This document shows positions 1 through 8,909 of a stretch of DNA of 64,000 nucleotides, in pieces; the stretch's first letter is position 1, and the number at the start of each line of letters is the position of its first letter. Made by a program: the position numbers and the translations under genes. The notes under the pieces were generated by a model that did not search any database, was not told where the DNA came from, and was given only the letters and a program-made list of their open reading frames with translations. This DNA comes from Candidatus Omnitrophota bacterium (lineage in GTDB: Bacteria; Omnitrophota; Gorgyraeia; 2-01-FULL-45-10), in the NCBI GenBank assembly GCA_041650805.1, contig JBAZKM010000004.1, forward strand, positions 139,819-203,818. Direction: 5' to 3'.

Positions 1-1
1 C

Positions 2-733
2 GATCATGCCGGCCAGAGGGCGCAGATATATTCCGCCGACAATGATCTTCTGCACGAGATAAGCTATCTTCTCGTCCTTTCAAGGGTTGGAGAGCTGCTT
101 GACAGGAGAGGCATGCACAGGATCCACGGCCTGGCGTTATCCGTAAGCGGCAAAGCGGTCCTCTGCCTGCTGCCTATGGGGGGAGGGAAGACGACGCTTG
201 CGCTTGAGCTGTTGAAACAGGACGGGATAAAACTGCTTTCCGACGAGATCATACTGGTCGACAGGAGCGGGGCCGTCTTGCCGTTCCCCATGAGGCTCGG
301 TATAGATAAGGAAGACGCGCCCGTACTCCCCCCGGAACTTTTGCGGGAATTCCCGCGGCAGCGTTACGGCACAAAGATATTGCTCGACATCGATCATATA
401 AGCGGCAAAGTCGGGAGCGCCGGCGCACCATGGCTGATATTGATAGGCGAAAGGGTCTTTTCGGATGAGACAAAAGTAGAGCCGATGGGCAGGATGAGCG
501 CTTTCCGTTTTTTATTCAGGGACGGTGTTATAGGCCTGGGCCTTCCCCAGGTAGTAGAGTACTTCCTGCGTAACGGCATACGCGATCTCGGCAAGGTGCC
601 GATACTATTCTCCCGGACGCTTGCTTCCCTGAAACTGCTTTGCCGTTCGAAGGTCTATAGGTGTCTGCTCGGCCGCGACAAAAAAAAGAACGCCGAGACC
701 ATAGCGGGTATTTTAACGAAAAGCCATGAATAG
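2..733 (+). CDS. HPr kinase/phosphorylase-like P-loop kinase, 5' end outside window
   Basis: The frame is already open at base 2, so the gene begins upstream of the window; the first ATG inside (113) falls in the middle of conserved sequence. A P-loop (PMGGGKTTLALELL, about 172-213) followed by LLSDEIILVD resembles the HprK-type serine kinase fold, where the bacterial HprK P-loop is followed by a conserved Asp pair. The rest of the HPr kinase signature is not obvious, so phosphorylation of HPr is unlikely. HprK-related kinases of this kind are often found beside nucleotidyltransferase genes and polysaccharide or peptide-modification genes, and such genes lie at 5.4 and 28.7 kb here. The stop overlaps the next start by 8 bases, implying co-transcription. 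Substrate unknown. Confidence 0.75.
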   Translation, partial: DHAGQRAQIYSADNDLLHEISYLLVLSRVGELLDRRGMHRIHGLALSVSGKAVLCLLPMGGGKTTLALELLKQDGIKLLSDEIILVDRSGAVLPFPMRLGIDKEDAPVLPPELLREFPRQRYGTKILLDIDHISGKVGSAGAPWLILIGERVFSDETKVEPMGRMSAFRFLFRDGVIGLGLPQVVEYFLRNGIRDLGKVPILFSRTLASLKLLCRSKVYRCLLGRDKKKNAETIAGILTKSHE

Positions 734-2348
734 ATATAATGGGAATGCCCGGGCGGGGATGTCGGATCGCACGATCCTTCTGGCGATACTCTTCCTGGCG
801 ATCTTTTATCGGGGCGCTTATCTGAATGTGCAGCCGATAGGTTATTTTGGCGACGAAGGCTGGTACGCATCGACAGTTAAAAACATATGCAATGATCCAA
901 AAAATTTTTTATATCCGGTATGCGTTAACGGACCGTCTATCCATCATTTCGATCCGGGCACCCCTTCGGGGAAGATATTGATAAATAAACCGCCAGCCTT
1001 CTTCTGGTTAAGCGCGCTATGCGCCCGGCCTTTCGGATGCAACGAAGAGAGCATGAGGTTCTTTTCCGTGATCTGCGGTTCGGCGACCGTGCTTGCCGTC
1101 TATCTCTTCGCAAGGGTCTTGTTCGACAGGAGGACAGGGCTGCTGGCCGCTTTTTTGCTGGCATCATATCCTGCCCATATCATACTATCGAGTTCGATCC
1201 TGCTTGAGACCGCCTCCCTCTGTTATACAACGCTCATCGCTTATCTCTTTATAAAAGGCACATATGACAGGGACAAGAGGCCTTTGATCGCCGCTATCTT
1301 TTTGACCGCACTTCTAATGCTGACAAGAGGTCCGGAGATAGCGATCCTGCTGGGGATCTTGTCGGGCCTCTCGATCATATACTGGAGGGAGCGCAAAACG
1401 TATATAGGCCTTGCGCTTTTAGCGCTTATGGGCGGGATCCTGCTTTCCCTTATATGGTATGTAATGGTGTGGCTTACGCCGGACAGATACGACGGTTTCC
1501 TGTGGTGCCAGGGGCATAATGTCTGGTATCTGCTCTTCAGGTATAATCTTACGGCGAGGTTGGATCACCATATAGATCTCTTTCGACAGGCCGGCGGATT
1601 CTTTAAGAACCGCGTCGACATAGTGATCCCGGTCCTTGCGGCCTTTATGATGGCGGCCGCATTGTTCATGAGACGGCAACAGGCGACAGAAGAGAGGAGG
1701 AGGCACGGGCTCATCATATTACTCTCCTCTTTCTTCCTGTATTTCATCCCCGTCTTTCTCCTGAACTCCCCCGCCTGGAGGCGGATGGCGCCCCTCTTCT
1801 GTATATACGCGGTCATCATTTCGATCGTAATGTGTGCCCTGTATGACAGGTTCAGGATGAGGCATCTGAGAACGGCCGCCGCCGTCTTTGCTCTTGCGGC
1901 GCTTGCTATAAGGCCGATGGTCCTCCTGCATCCGCCGTTCTCTATCCTGAAGACAGGCTATCCGAGCACCGCACAGGGATATCCCCGGGATGAGATGTGC
2001 AGGATATATAAAGCCGTGGGAGAGTATATAAAAGACAGAACGGATGGCTATAACTTTTCCGCTCTTGTGCCGGAGGCGAACGCCATTATGACATATCATA
2101 CCGGTAAACTGGCATTATCTTCCGGGCGGCTGCCGGAGCCGGCAATGCGTTATGTGTTGAATAGAGAGGTGCGGTACGTAGGGGTTACCGATCTGACCGG
2201 AAAAGAGTACGAAGGCCTGCTTAAAGAGCGCGGGAGATCGATCAATAGTGATGCCGGGATCCCTGAGATATGCCACTATCGTTTTTACGACTGCTTCCCG
2301 GAAGAGAAGATCATGCCGGATAAATATGCCCGGCAGGAGAGGCCGTGA
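726..2348 (+). CDS. ArnT/PMT-like membrane glycosyltransferase (GT39-like)
   Basis: This 540-residue polytopic protein starts with a hydrophobic segment, then the acidic pair FGDEGWYA (D43, E44) expected in the first extracytoplasmic loop of the ArnT/PMT_2 family. That family transfers a sugar from an undecaprenyl- or dolichyl-phosphate donor on the outer face of the membrane. About ten further hydrophobic stretches follow (for example residues 130-160, 200-230 and 310-345), then a soluble C-terminal part. Either ATG at 726, overlapping the upstream stop, or ATG at 759 (after GGCGGGG) could be the start. It overlaps the downstream sulfatase gene by 4 bases. The family is clear; donor and acceptor cannot be read from sequence. 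Confidence 0.8.
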   Translation: MNRYNGNARAGMSDRTILLAILFLAIFYRGAYLNVQPIGYFGDEGWYASTVKNICNDPKNFLYPVCVNGPSIHHFDPGTPSGKILINKPPAFFWLSALCARPFGCNEESMRFFSVICGSATVLAVYLFARVLFDRRTGLLAAFLLASYPAHIILSSSILLETASLCYTTLIAYLFIKGTYDRDKRPLIAAIFLTALLMLTRGPEIAILLGILSGLSIIYWRERKTYIGLALLALMGGILLSLIWYVMVWLTPDRYDGFLWCQGHNVWYLLFRYNLTARLDHHIDLFRQAGGFFKNRVDIVIPVLAAFMMAAALFMRRQQATEERRRHGLIILLSSFFLYFIPVFLLNSPAWRRMAPLFCIYAVIISIVMCALYDRFRMRHLRTAAAVFALAALAIRPMVLLHPPFSILKTGYPSTAQGYPRDEMCRIYKAVGEYIKDRTDGYNFSALVPEANAIMTYHTGKLALSSGRLPEPAMRYVLNREVRYVGVTDLTGKEYEGLLKERGRSINSDAGIPEICHYRFYDCFPEEKIMPDKYARQERP

Positions 2349-3835
2349 GACCTCATAGGAATATCCGTATATGTCTATTGTCGGCGCTTTTCATATCCGC
2401 CATCATGCTGTCGGCATGCCCGCATATGGGCCATTCCGGCCCTCAGGCGTCTCATTACAATCTTCTGATAATAGTCCTCGACGCCGTACGGGCTGACCAT
2501 CTTTCGTGTTACGGGTATCCCCGGAAGACCTCTCCTAACATCGATTCATTGTCGTCGGAAGGGACCCTGTTCAAACACGCCTATAGCCAGTCCTCCTGTA
2601 CGGTCCCCGCGGTCCACAGCATGCTCACTTCCCTCTATCCGTCAAGGCACCGGATATTCCTTTTTGACGAAGATCTGCCGCCCGACACGACAACGTTATT
2701 CAGCGTTTTGAAAGAACGCGGTTTCGCCACAGCGGTCATATCGGAATCCCCTTTTGTAGAACGGCGCTTTGCCTTTACCGGGGGAGTGGATTATATCTTT
2801 ACGAGCGGCCTGCTCCTGAATAAGAACACGCGCTGGGCAAGAGAGTCCCTCAGGATGTTTTATGAGGTAAGAGATTCAATAAAGGTTTTTCTCCACAAAT
2901 ACGTCATATCAAAGGATAAGAGATCGGTGCTCTATTTCCGGAAATTTTATGCAAAACAGGTGCTGCGCGAGAGCGTCTCCTGGCTCAGGCGGAACAGGGA
3001 CAACCCATTCTGCCTTTACGTGCATTTCATGGGAGGGCACTACCCGTATAACCCGCCCTCTCCTTACGGAGATCTGTTTTTTGAGGAGGGTATGACAAAA
3101 GTGCCTAAATATGAGGAGCGGGAGGAGAGCGCCGGAACTATTTCGGGGCCCCGGCTCAAAGGCGCGATCTCGCAATATGACGGTCTTATCGCCTTTTATG
3201 ACGAGCTTACAGGCAGCCTGGTCAGGGAACTGAAGGATATGGGGTTGTACGAAAATACCGTCATCGTCATAACGGCCGATCACGGTGAGGCCTTCTTTGA
3301 GCACGGCAGGTCCACGCACGGCCATTATATGTACGAAGAGATCGTCCATATCCCGCTCATGATGATATTCCCATCCCGGCAGGGTAAAGGGACGGCATTT
3401 GACGGCCTGGTGCAGCATATCGATCTGATGCCCACCGTCCTGGATGCCCTCGGCGCGGAGATGCCGGAGGAGATAGACGGCAAGAGCTTCCTGGGGGTGC
3501 TCGAGAGCGGCGGAGACGTTATGGACAGGATCGCATACAGCGAATTACAGGACAGGGAAGGCGGGAAATTTTTTGCGGTACGGGAAGAGGACCATAAACT
3601 GGTGGTAAATGATCTCCCCGGCCATAGGAGCGTAGAGCTATACAACATCGCCGAAGATCCGGCCGAACGGCACGATATTGCTGACGCCGAACCTTCCGAA
3701 ACGGCGCGCATGTCAAAGATACTGGAAGATTACCGCGCTGCCGGGCGCGGGGCCGGTAAAGAGGCGAATACAAGGAAGATAAAATTGACACCCGCGTTCA
3801 TCGAAGACCTGAAAAGTCTGGGGTATATGCAATGA
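2345..3835 (+). CDS. Sulfatase/alkaline-phosphatase-superfamily lipoprotein
   Basis: The N-terminus is a lipoprotein signal with lipobox LSAC (Cys25), so the enzyme should be membrane-anchored outside the cytoplasm. The sulfatase fold is marked by LIIVLDAVRADHLSCYGY (metal ligand D46), SSCTVPAVHSMLTSLYPSR, ITADHGEAFFEHG (metal-binding Asp and His) and a C-terminal LKSLGYMQ typical of this family. In the CxPxR formylglycine motif the nucleophile position aligns with Thr86 (TVPAV), although Cys85 is adjacent. It therefore looks like the Ser/Thr-type phospho- or phosphoethanolamine/phosphoglycerol transferases rather than a formylglycine sulfatase. Lying between two ArnT-like genes, it may modify a surface glycan or lipid. 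GTG start overlapping the upstream stop. Confidence 0.8.
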   Translation: MRPHRNIRICLLSALFISAIMLSACPHMGHSGPQASHYNLLIIVLDAVRADHLSCYGYPRKTSPNIDSLSSEGTLFKHAYSQSSCTVPAVHSMLTSLYPSRHRIFLFDEDLPPDTTTLFSVLKERGFATAVISESPFVERRFAFTGGVDYIFTSGLLLNKNTRWARESLRMFYEVRDSIKVFLHKYVISKDKRSVLYFRKFYAKQVLRESVSWLRRNRDNPFCLYVHFMGGHYPYNPPSPYGDLFFEEGMTKVPKYEEREESAGTISGPRLKGAISQYDGLIAFYDELTGSLVRELKDMGLYENTVIVITADHGEAFFEHGRSTHGHYMYEEIVHIPLMMIFPSRQGKGTAFDGLVQHIDLMPTVLDALGAEMPEEIDGKSFLGVLESGGDVMDRIAYSELQDREGGKFFAVREEDHKLVVNDLPGHRSVELYNIAEDPAERHDIADAEPSETARMSKILEDYRAAGRGAGKEANTRKIKLTPAFIEDLKSLGYMQ

Positions 3836-5409
3836 GCTTACATATTGCGCGTAGCGGGCCGGTCCGGGGAGAGCGTGTGCTCTATGCTCTGATCCTGGTC
3901 CTGGCGGTATTCCTGGGCACATATGATCTGGGGCAGAGAGATCTCTTTTACGACGAGGTGGGCAGCGCCAATCTCGCGTCGTTGAAGACAGAAGGCCTCC
4001 AGTACAGGACCAGCCCTTTATATTATTTCCTCCTGCGGCTCTGGCCTAAATTCGGACCGCCGGAGATCTCCCTGCGCCTCTTCTCGGTCACCTTCGGCGT
4101 ATCCTCGCTCTTTATCCTCTTTTTTCTGATGCGCCTGGTATTCGATGAGCAGATAGCGTCATTGTCCGTTCTTATCATGTCGGTATCGCCGTTCTTTATC
4201 TTTATGTGCCGGCAGGCTACGCCATACGCGATCTTCCTCTTCATTTCGCTGTGCAATCTCTACTGTTATTTTTCCCTTCTGCGCGGGAAGAGTCCACGCC
4301 GCTGGGCCCTGTATGTCATAACCGCGATATCGGGATTACTGGTTCATGAGGGATTGTTATACCTGTTAGCCATGGAAGCGGTCCATGCGGTATTCTCCGG
4401 CACCGGCGGCAGAGACGGGAAGAAGAAGCTCGCATTTATGATCATACTCATGGCCGCCCTATTTTTGGTCTTGATAGAGCTCCTTATGAAGGGGCGTTTT
4501 AAGAACATCTTTTACTTCGCCCTGTTCAGGGACAAGTATAATTTTCTGCCGTACAGCCCGTTAAGTAAGATATTTTATACATTTTTCGTATTCAGCGTCG
4601 GGGAGACGGTCTTGCCGTGGTCGTGGCATATCACGATCCCGTCTTTTTTTGCCTTCGCCGCAATGGCCTGGCTTGGATTACGCAGGTCCCTATCGCACGG
4701 AAGAGACAGGTCCCTTGTCTTCTTAGTCTTCCTGTTCATCCCGGTCCTGGCCCTGAACAGCTTAAAAAGTTTTTTCCCGAGATATCTTTTTCCGGCGCTG
4801 CCGTTCTATGCGGCCCTCATATCCTGCGGGTTATCCGGTGTGCGGAACAGGGTATTTAAGACGGCGTGTATCCTCGTGATAATAGCATCGAGCGGCTACT
4901 CCCTCTTTAATTACTATACCGGTAGAGAGTATCATAATAACATCTATCTCGACCCGTGGCGGGAAGTCGCATCATATATCAGGGATAACATCAGGGAAGG
5001 CGACATCATAGTAACGGTAAGGCCTAATATGCCTCTCCTATATTACTACGGAAAGACCGACCGGCAGCTTTTCTATACTATCTCTTTTTCCCTGAAAAAG
5101 GAGATGCAGGGCTTCGTCTTCAATGTCTCCGAAAAGGCGCTCGAGGCACACCGAAGATCCGTAAGGCGCGTATGGTATATAAAGAACGCGCCGGGTCTAT
5201 TGATGTCCCGTCTTATGACCGAAGAAGAGTTGGAGAGACGCAGCGAAGCGTTCGGCAAATGGCTTAACGCCAATTTTGTGCTGGTCGAGACCAGGAAGTA
5301 TCTTCACGATGAGCATGCGCCTATCAAGCGGAAATTTATCGATAAGATATTTCTCGACGACAGGATAACGGTGTTTCTCTATGAGGGGAAAGGAGAGGGG
5401 GTTCGATGA
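3832..5409 (+). CDS. ArnT/PMT-like membrane glycosyltransferase (GT39-like)
   Basis: The 525-residue protein has a short basic N-terminus, a membrane segment, and then DLFYDEVGSANLASLK with the D41-E42 pair of ArnT-type enzymes. Next comes a PLYYFLLRLW...ISLRLFSVTFG block characteristic of bacterial PMT_2 proteins, which is also present in the protein at 27282. About a dozen hydrophobic helices follow and the C-terminal 130 residues look soluble. It overlaps both neighbours by 4 bases. It probably adds a lipid-linked monosaccharide to a surface acceptor; the specific sugar is unknown. Confidence 0.8.
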   Translation: MSLHIARSGPVRGERVLYALILVLAVFLGTYDLGQRDLFYDEVGSANLASLKTEGLQYRTSPLYYFLLRLWPKFGPPEISLRLFSVTFGVSSLFILFFLMRLVFDEQIASLSVLIMSVSPFFIFMCRQATPYAIFLFISLCNLYCYFSLLRGKSPRRWALYVITAISGLLVHEGLLYLLAMEAVHAVFSGTGGRDGKKKLAFMIILMAALFLVLIELLMKGRFKNIFYFALFRDKYNFLPYSPLSKIFYTFFVFSVGETVLPWSWHITIPSFFAFAAMAWLGLRRSLSHGRDRSLVFLVFLFIPVLALNSLKSFFPRYLFPALPFYAALISCGLSGVRNRVFKTACILVIIASSGYSLFNYYTGREYHNNIYLDPWREVASYIRDNIREGDIIVTVRPNMPLLYYYGKTDRQLFYTISFSLKKEMQGFVFNVSEKALEAHRRSVRRVWYIKNAPGLLMSRLMTEEELERRSEAFGKWLNANFVLVETRKYLHDEHAPIKRKFIDKIFLDDRITVFLYEGKGEGVR

Positions 5410-6938
5410 AGGGCTTCCGTGAGGCTATGCGCCGGATGCTCGTACTCTCGAATTCCGTCAGCCGTTTCGAGAAGATCGGGCGATGGATATATGATTCCAG
5501 TTTCAGGACCTTTATCCGGAAGGTGGCCGGCGGCTTCCCGGAGATAGAGTCGGTATATGTGCGGAACAGTTTTGCGGACGGCAGCTGGACCCCCTGGGAG
5601 AGCGATATAGATATAACCATAGTGACGCGTCTCTTAGGCCGGGAGGAAGAGACCGTCTTCCTGAATAAGTTCTGGAAAGAGGTATTCCGCTATCCCGGTT
5701 TCCGTTCAATATTCAGACACATAGATATCTTCGACAGGCAGGAGTTTGCCGCCATCATCAGCGACAGCTCGGGGCAGTTGAGCTACTTAAGGGAAAATAT
5801 CATGCCTGTCGAGGGTCCCGGCGAAGAAGGCGGACATCTTTTGCGGGAGGATATGGGACGTTCAGCCGAAATAAAAGGATATAGACACGGTGATTGGATG
5901 TATGCGTATATACTGCTGCTGGAGGAGAGATCGCGTCCGGGCCCGCTCCACAGGTACCGCTCTTCATTCAGGAAGATCCTGCGGTCCGCGGATGAGATGA
6001 CGGGACCGTTTCGTGATCTTAGAGAGATAACGGCGCGGATGGACAGGCATCCCGCCTCCCCGGAGACCCGTCGGGACCTCGTGGTAGAAGGGTTACGGCA
6101 GGGCCTTCTCTGCGCGTCGGATAGGTTACGGAAGAGAAGCGCTTTAATGGGCAGCAGTGCGGGCGGCCCCGGAGAGTTTTCCGTTGTTATCGGGCAAAAT
6201 GGCGTAGAAAAAAGGATCGAAGAGGCCGCAGATGCTTTCTGCGGCGGTCTTGGCGCAGGAGAGGGAGATATCGAGTCGGTCATCTTAGCGCCGGAACCTT
6301 TTGAGAGAGACGCATACAGGTTGTGGATAATCCTGGGAGAGGGGCTGAAGAACGATCTCTTCCCGTCGCTTATAAGATACGCGGCAGGCGAGTATCATAG
6401 AAAGCTGAAGAAGGACGCGATATTTCCAGCCATCGTGACGGCCGATATACTGGACGGGATATTTTTGTCCGACCTCCGGTCCATTTTCGGCTATTTCCAC
6501 ATAGAGCGCACCGGGAAGGTCCTGCTGGGTGACGGGATAATGGACCGCCTGACGGTCCCGTCACGGGAGGCCCTCATCGATAGCGCATATAACAGCCTAC
6601 CGGTCTTTTCGGGAGCGATACGCGACGCCCTGCGCCCCGATAAGCCGGATCACTACAGGGAGTTCTGCCTTTACAGGACCCTGGCAGTATATATATTCCT
6701 GAAGCGGAAGGTGATCGCAACCTCGCCGGAAAGGATCACAGATCTCTTAATGCAGGATCCGGGGGTATCTCGCGAAGAACGCGGTCTGCTGGAAAGGGTA
6801 TCGCAGGGCCGCGGTGTAAGGAAGGAAGAGCTGTTTGACCTGTGCCGGAATAAGGTAGAAGAGTCCTTCCGGCTGATACACAAAGAGAGAGGATCATACG
6901 ATAACGTATGTTGCAGGAGTTTGACGCTATCATCATAA
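5406..6938 (+). CDS. Nucleotidyltransferase-domain protein of unknown function
   Basis: Residues about 30-110 carry a minimal nucleotidyltransferase-like signature: NSFADGSWTPWESDIDITIV supplies a GS element followed by SDID, the usual DxD metal site, and a further HIDIFD lies about 50 residues on. The remaining 400 residues are mainly helical with no transmembrane segment and no domain I recognise. A role in nucleotidyl transfer to a sugar, protein or nucleic acid is possible, but the glycan context is the only clue. ATG start overlaps the upstream stop by 4 bases, and the downstream heptosyltransferase start lies 31 bases inside this gene. A second, unrelated type of nucleotidyltransferase protein lies at 28732. 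Confidence 0.6.
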   Translation: MKGFREAMRRMLVLSNSVSRFEKIGRWIYDSSFRTFIRKVAGGFPEIESVYVRNSFADGSWTPWESDIDITIVTRLLGREEETVFLNKFWKEVFRYPGFRSIFRHIDIFDRQEFAAIISDSSGQLSYLRENIMPVEGPGEEGGHLLREDMGRSAEIKGYRHGDWMYAYILLLEERSRPGPLHRYRSSFRKILRSADEMTGPFRDLREITARMDRHPASPETRRDLVVEGLRQGLLCASDRLRKRSALMGSSAGGPGEFSVVIGQNGVEKRIEEAADAFCGGLGAGEGDIESVILAPEPFERDAYRLWIILGEGLKNDLFPSLIRYAAGEYHRKLKKDAIFPAIVTADILDGIFLSDLRSIFGYFHIERTGKVLLGDGIMDRLTVPSREALIDSAYNSLPVFSGAIRDALRPDKPDHYREFCLYRTLAVYIFLKRKVIATSPERITDLLMQDPGVSREERGLLERVSQGRGVRKEELFDLCRNKVEESFRLIHKERGSYDNVCCRSLTLSS

Positions 6939-7981
6939 TACGCCTCAGCTCGCTGGGAGACGTCGTCCTGAGCACCGCTGTGCTGAAAGCGTTCAGGGAA
7001 CGGTTCCCGCGCGCTCATTTAAGTTTTATAACCGCGCGGCGATACGCCGACCTTATCGAGCATAATCCGTTCATAGATGACCGCGTCTATTTCGAAGACA
7101 AAAATTTCATAATGGGTATGATGCAGATATGGGGCATGCGTATAAAGTTCGGCAGGGGCCGTAATATGCTGGTAGATCTTCACCCTTCCGGCTGGAGCCC
7201 CATGCGTTCGTCTTTCTGGGCTTTTATGCTGCAGCTGGCCATACCGGCCCGTCGTAAGATCAAAGCGAAGAGAAAGGACTTTGCGGCCCTGGCAAGGGGA
7301 GGTGCGATCGGTGCGGCCGGGCACATCGTCGATGATTTTTATGCCGCCCTGGCCGAACTGGGGCCGTCCGCATATTCTCCCCCCGCGGTATTTTTGCCGG
7401 AAGACGAAGAACCGGCCTCGCGCGCCATCCATTCTAAAGAAGACGGCAGGTGCCGCATAGGGGTACATCCCGGGGCGAGCTTCCCGGTCAAAAGGTGGCC
7501 TGAAGATAGATTTGCGGAGCTTTGCAAACTTTTGCAAAAAGAAAAAGGGTATTTGCTTACCATTTTTGGAAGCAGAAAGGAATCGGAGCTGATACACCGT
7601 ATCGGGAAAAGCGTCGATACCGGAAAGGCGCGCTTAGCGATCGGGCTGGGTTTAAAAGAGATGATACGCCTGATAGACGAGTGTGACATTTTTATCGCTA
7701 ACGACTCCGGCCTTATGCATCTGGCCGCCGCTAGGGGCGTGCCCGTCATCTCCATATTCGGCCCGACCCATCCGAAGCTGGGATTCCGGCCTGTCGGGGA
7801 CGGGAATGTCGCGCTTTACAGCGATGTACCATGCAGCCCATGCAGCCGGTGGGGCGAAAAAAGGTGTAAACTGAAAAGGAGTATCTGTTTTGACGACATC
7901 GGTACGGCTAAGGTTTTAGAGGCCGTAGAAAAAATGGTCAATACAAAGAGAGATCCGGCCTCTCTTCTCTGTATTTCTTGA
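6908..7981 (+). CDS. GT9-family heptosyltransferase-like protein
   Basis: It is a 357-residue GT-B glycosyltransferase of family 9 (ADP-heptose:LPS heptosyltransferase family). The N-terminal domain opens with IIIIRLSSLGDVVLSTAVL; the C-terminal half has GVHPGASFPVKRWPEDRF, the donor-binding NDSGLMHLAAARGVPVISIF and the terminal CSPC/C cluster common in this family. It should act at the cytoplasmic face of the inner membrane on lipid A-core. A second paralogue is at 14322. The start overlaps the preceding gene by 31 bases. The 3' end overlaps by 44 bases the convergent - strand radical SAM gene, which marks the end of this operon. Confidence 0.85.
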   Translation: MLQEFDAIIIIRLSSLGDVVLSTAVLKAFRERFPRAHLSFITARRYADLIEHNPFIDDRVYFEDKNFIMGMMQIWGMRIKFGRGRNMLVDLHPSGWSPMRSSFWAFMLQLAIPARRKIKAKRKDFAALARGGAIGAAGHIVDDFYAALAELGPSAYSPPAVFLPEDEEPASRAIHSKEDGRCRIGVHPGASFPVKRWPEDRFAELCKLLQKEKGYLLTIFGSRKESELIHRIGKSVDTGKARLAIGLGLKEMIRLIDECDIFIANDSGLMHLAAARGVPVISIFGPTHPKLGFRPVGDGNVALYSDVPCSPCSRWGEKRCKLKRSICFDDIGTAKVLEAVEKMVNTKRDPASLLCIS

Positions 7982-8762
7982 AGGCCCTTCTCCAGCTGGC
8001 CGAAACGATGTTTTTAGCGGGATGATCGTTAGGCTGTTTATAATGACCGCAATACCTGCAGAGGACCCCCAGCAGCCTTCTCATTGCATCATCATTTACC
8101 AGGGACAATTTTTTTATGCCGACATCAAGGCCGAATATCCTGCTCACATGTATCCCCGGGGCGCAGGGGTAGTAACCGTATCTGGATAACCCCATGCCGC
8201 AGTGTACGGTCCGGGGGCAGCCTTTTCTGAAATCCGCAAATTTGTATATGAAGAGGTCCGCCGGGGCAATATTGATACTGTCATGTCCCGGCACCGCATT
8301 ATCGTTGGCGCCTTTTTTGTCTTTCCTGAGGATCGTGATCCACGAGGGCATCCCGGACAATGTCCTCTTCGTCTCATCCGAAAAATTATTCGTTATTATG
8401 GAAAATCTGCAGTCCGGATTGAAATCCCGGTATATGGTTAACGACTCGACTATGTGAAAAAGCAACGGATGCAGTGTCGGTTCTCCGCCGCGGATCTTTA
8501 TAAGATCCCACTTCCAGCCCAGATCGATCGATTCGTAGACAAATTTTCTGATCTGTTCACCGGACATGGCCCCTCCGCTGGGCGCGTGTTCAAAACAGCA
8601 CTCGCAATTTATGCATGAGACATTACAAAATTCCGTGATCTCGAGCTGTATGATCTTTTTTCCGATACCCCATCTCGGCTGGACTAAAGGGCTCCATGGC
8701 AGATACCATCGGGGACAGCATAGCGTGCGCAGATCGATCCTGGGGGAGATATCCTTCTCCAT
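7938..8762 (-). CDS. Radical SAM protein, only - strand gene in the window
   Basis: The 274-residue protein has the radical SAM 4Fe-4S motif CNVSCINC (C46, C50, C53) preceded by LEITEFC and followed by KIRGGEPTLHP, the SAM-binding GGE region. Further Cys residues toward the C-terminus (CGMGLSRYGYYPCAPG, CRYCGHY) could hold an auxiliary cluster but do not form a clear SPASM motif. The gene runs against its neighbours and overlaps the upstream heptosyltransferase tail by 44 bases. Its promoter appears to sit only 7 bases before the ATG, so a leaderless mRNA is predicted. Substrate unknown; two more radical SAM genes follow on the other strand. Confidence 0.8.
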   Translation of the reverse strand: MEKDISPRIDLRTLCCPRWYLPWSPLVQPRWGIGKKIIQLEITEFCNVSCINCECCFEHAPSGGAMSGEQIRKFVYESIDLGWKWDLIKIRGGEPTLHPLLFHIVESLTIYRDFNPDCRFSIITNNFSDETKRTLSGMPSWITILRKDKKGANDNAVPGHDSINIAPADLFIYKFADFRKGCPRTVHCGMGLSRYGYYPCAPGIHVSRIFGLDVGIKKLSLVNDDAMRRLLGVLCRYCGHYKQPNDHPAKNIVSASWRRAFKKYREERPDLSLY

Positions 8763-8769
8763 GCCGTTG

Positions 8770-8797
8770 ATTATACCCCAAAAGAAACCGCTGTCAC
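8770..8797 (-). promoter_or_regulatory. Sigma70-like promoter of the - strand radical SAM gene
   Basis: Read on the - strand, GTGACA (8797-8792) and TATAAT (8775-8770) are separated by 16 bases. The start codon lies 7 bases after the -10 box, so transcription would begin at or next to the ATG and no Shine-Dalgarno site fits. The remainder of the divergent spacer to 8909 is AT-rich, with only a weak TTGTAC/TAAAAT pair (8827-8853) as a possible promoter for the + strand gene at 8910. Confidence 0.6.
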
Positions 8798-8909
8798 AGC
8801 AGATTTTCTATAAGGCTAAAATAATATTGTACAAGAGGCTATTATGGTAAAATAATATATCGCCTGCTCCTATAACAGAGGGCGGGCTCAAAATAGCGCA
8901 GGGTGGCAG

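Noticed and set aside
8566..8850. + strand frame over the start of the radical SAM gene
   Set aside because: Overlaps conserved - strand sequence including its promoter, and resembles no protein.
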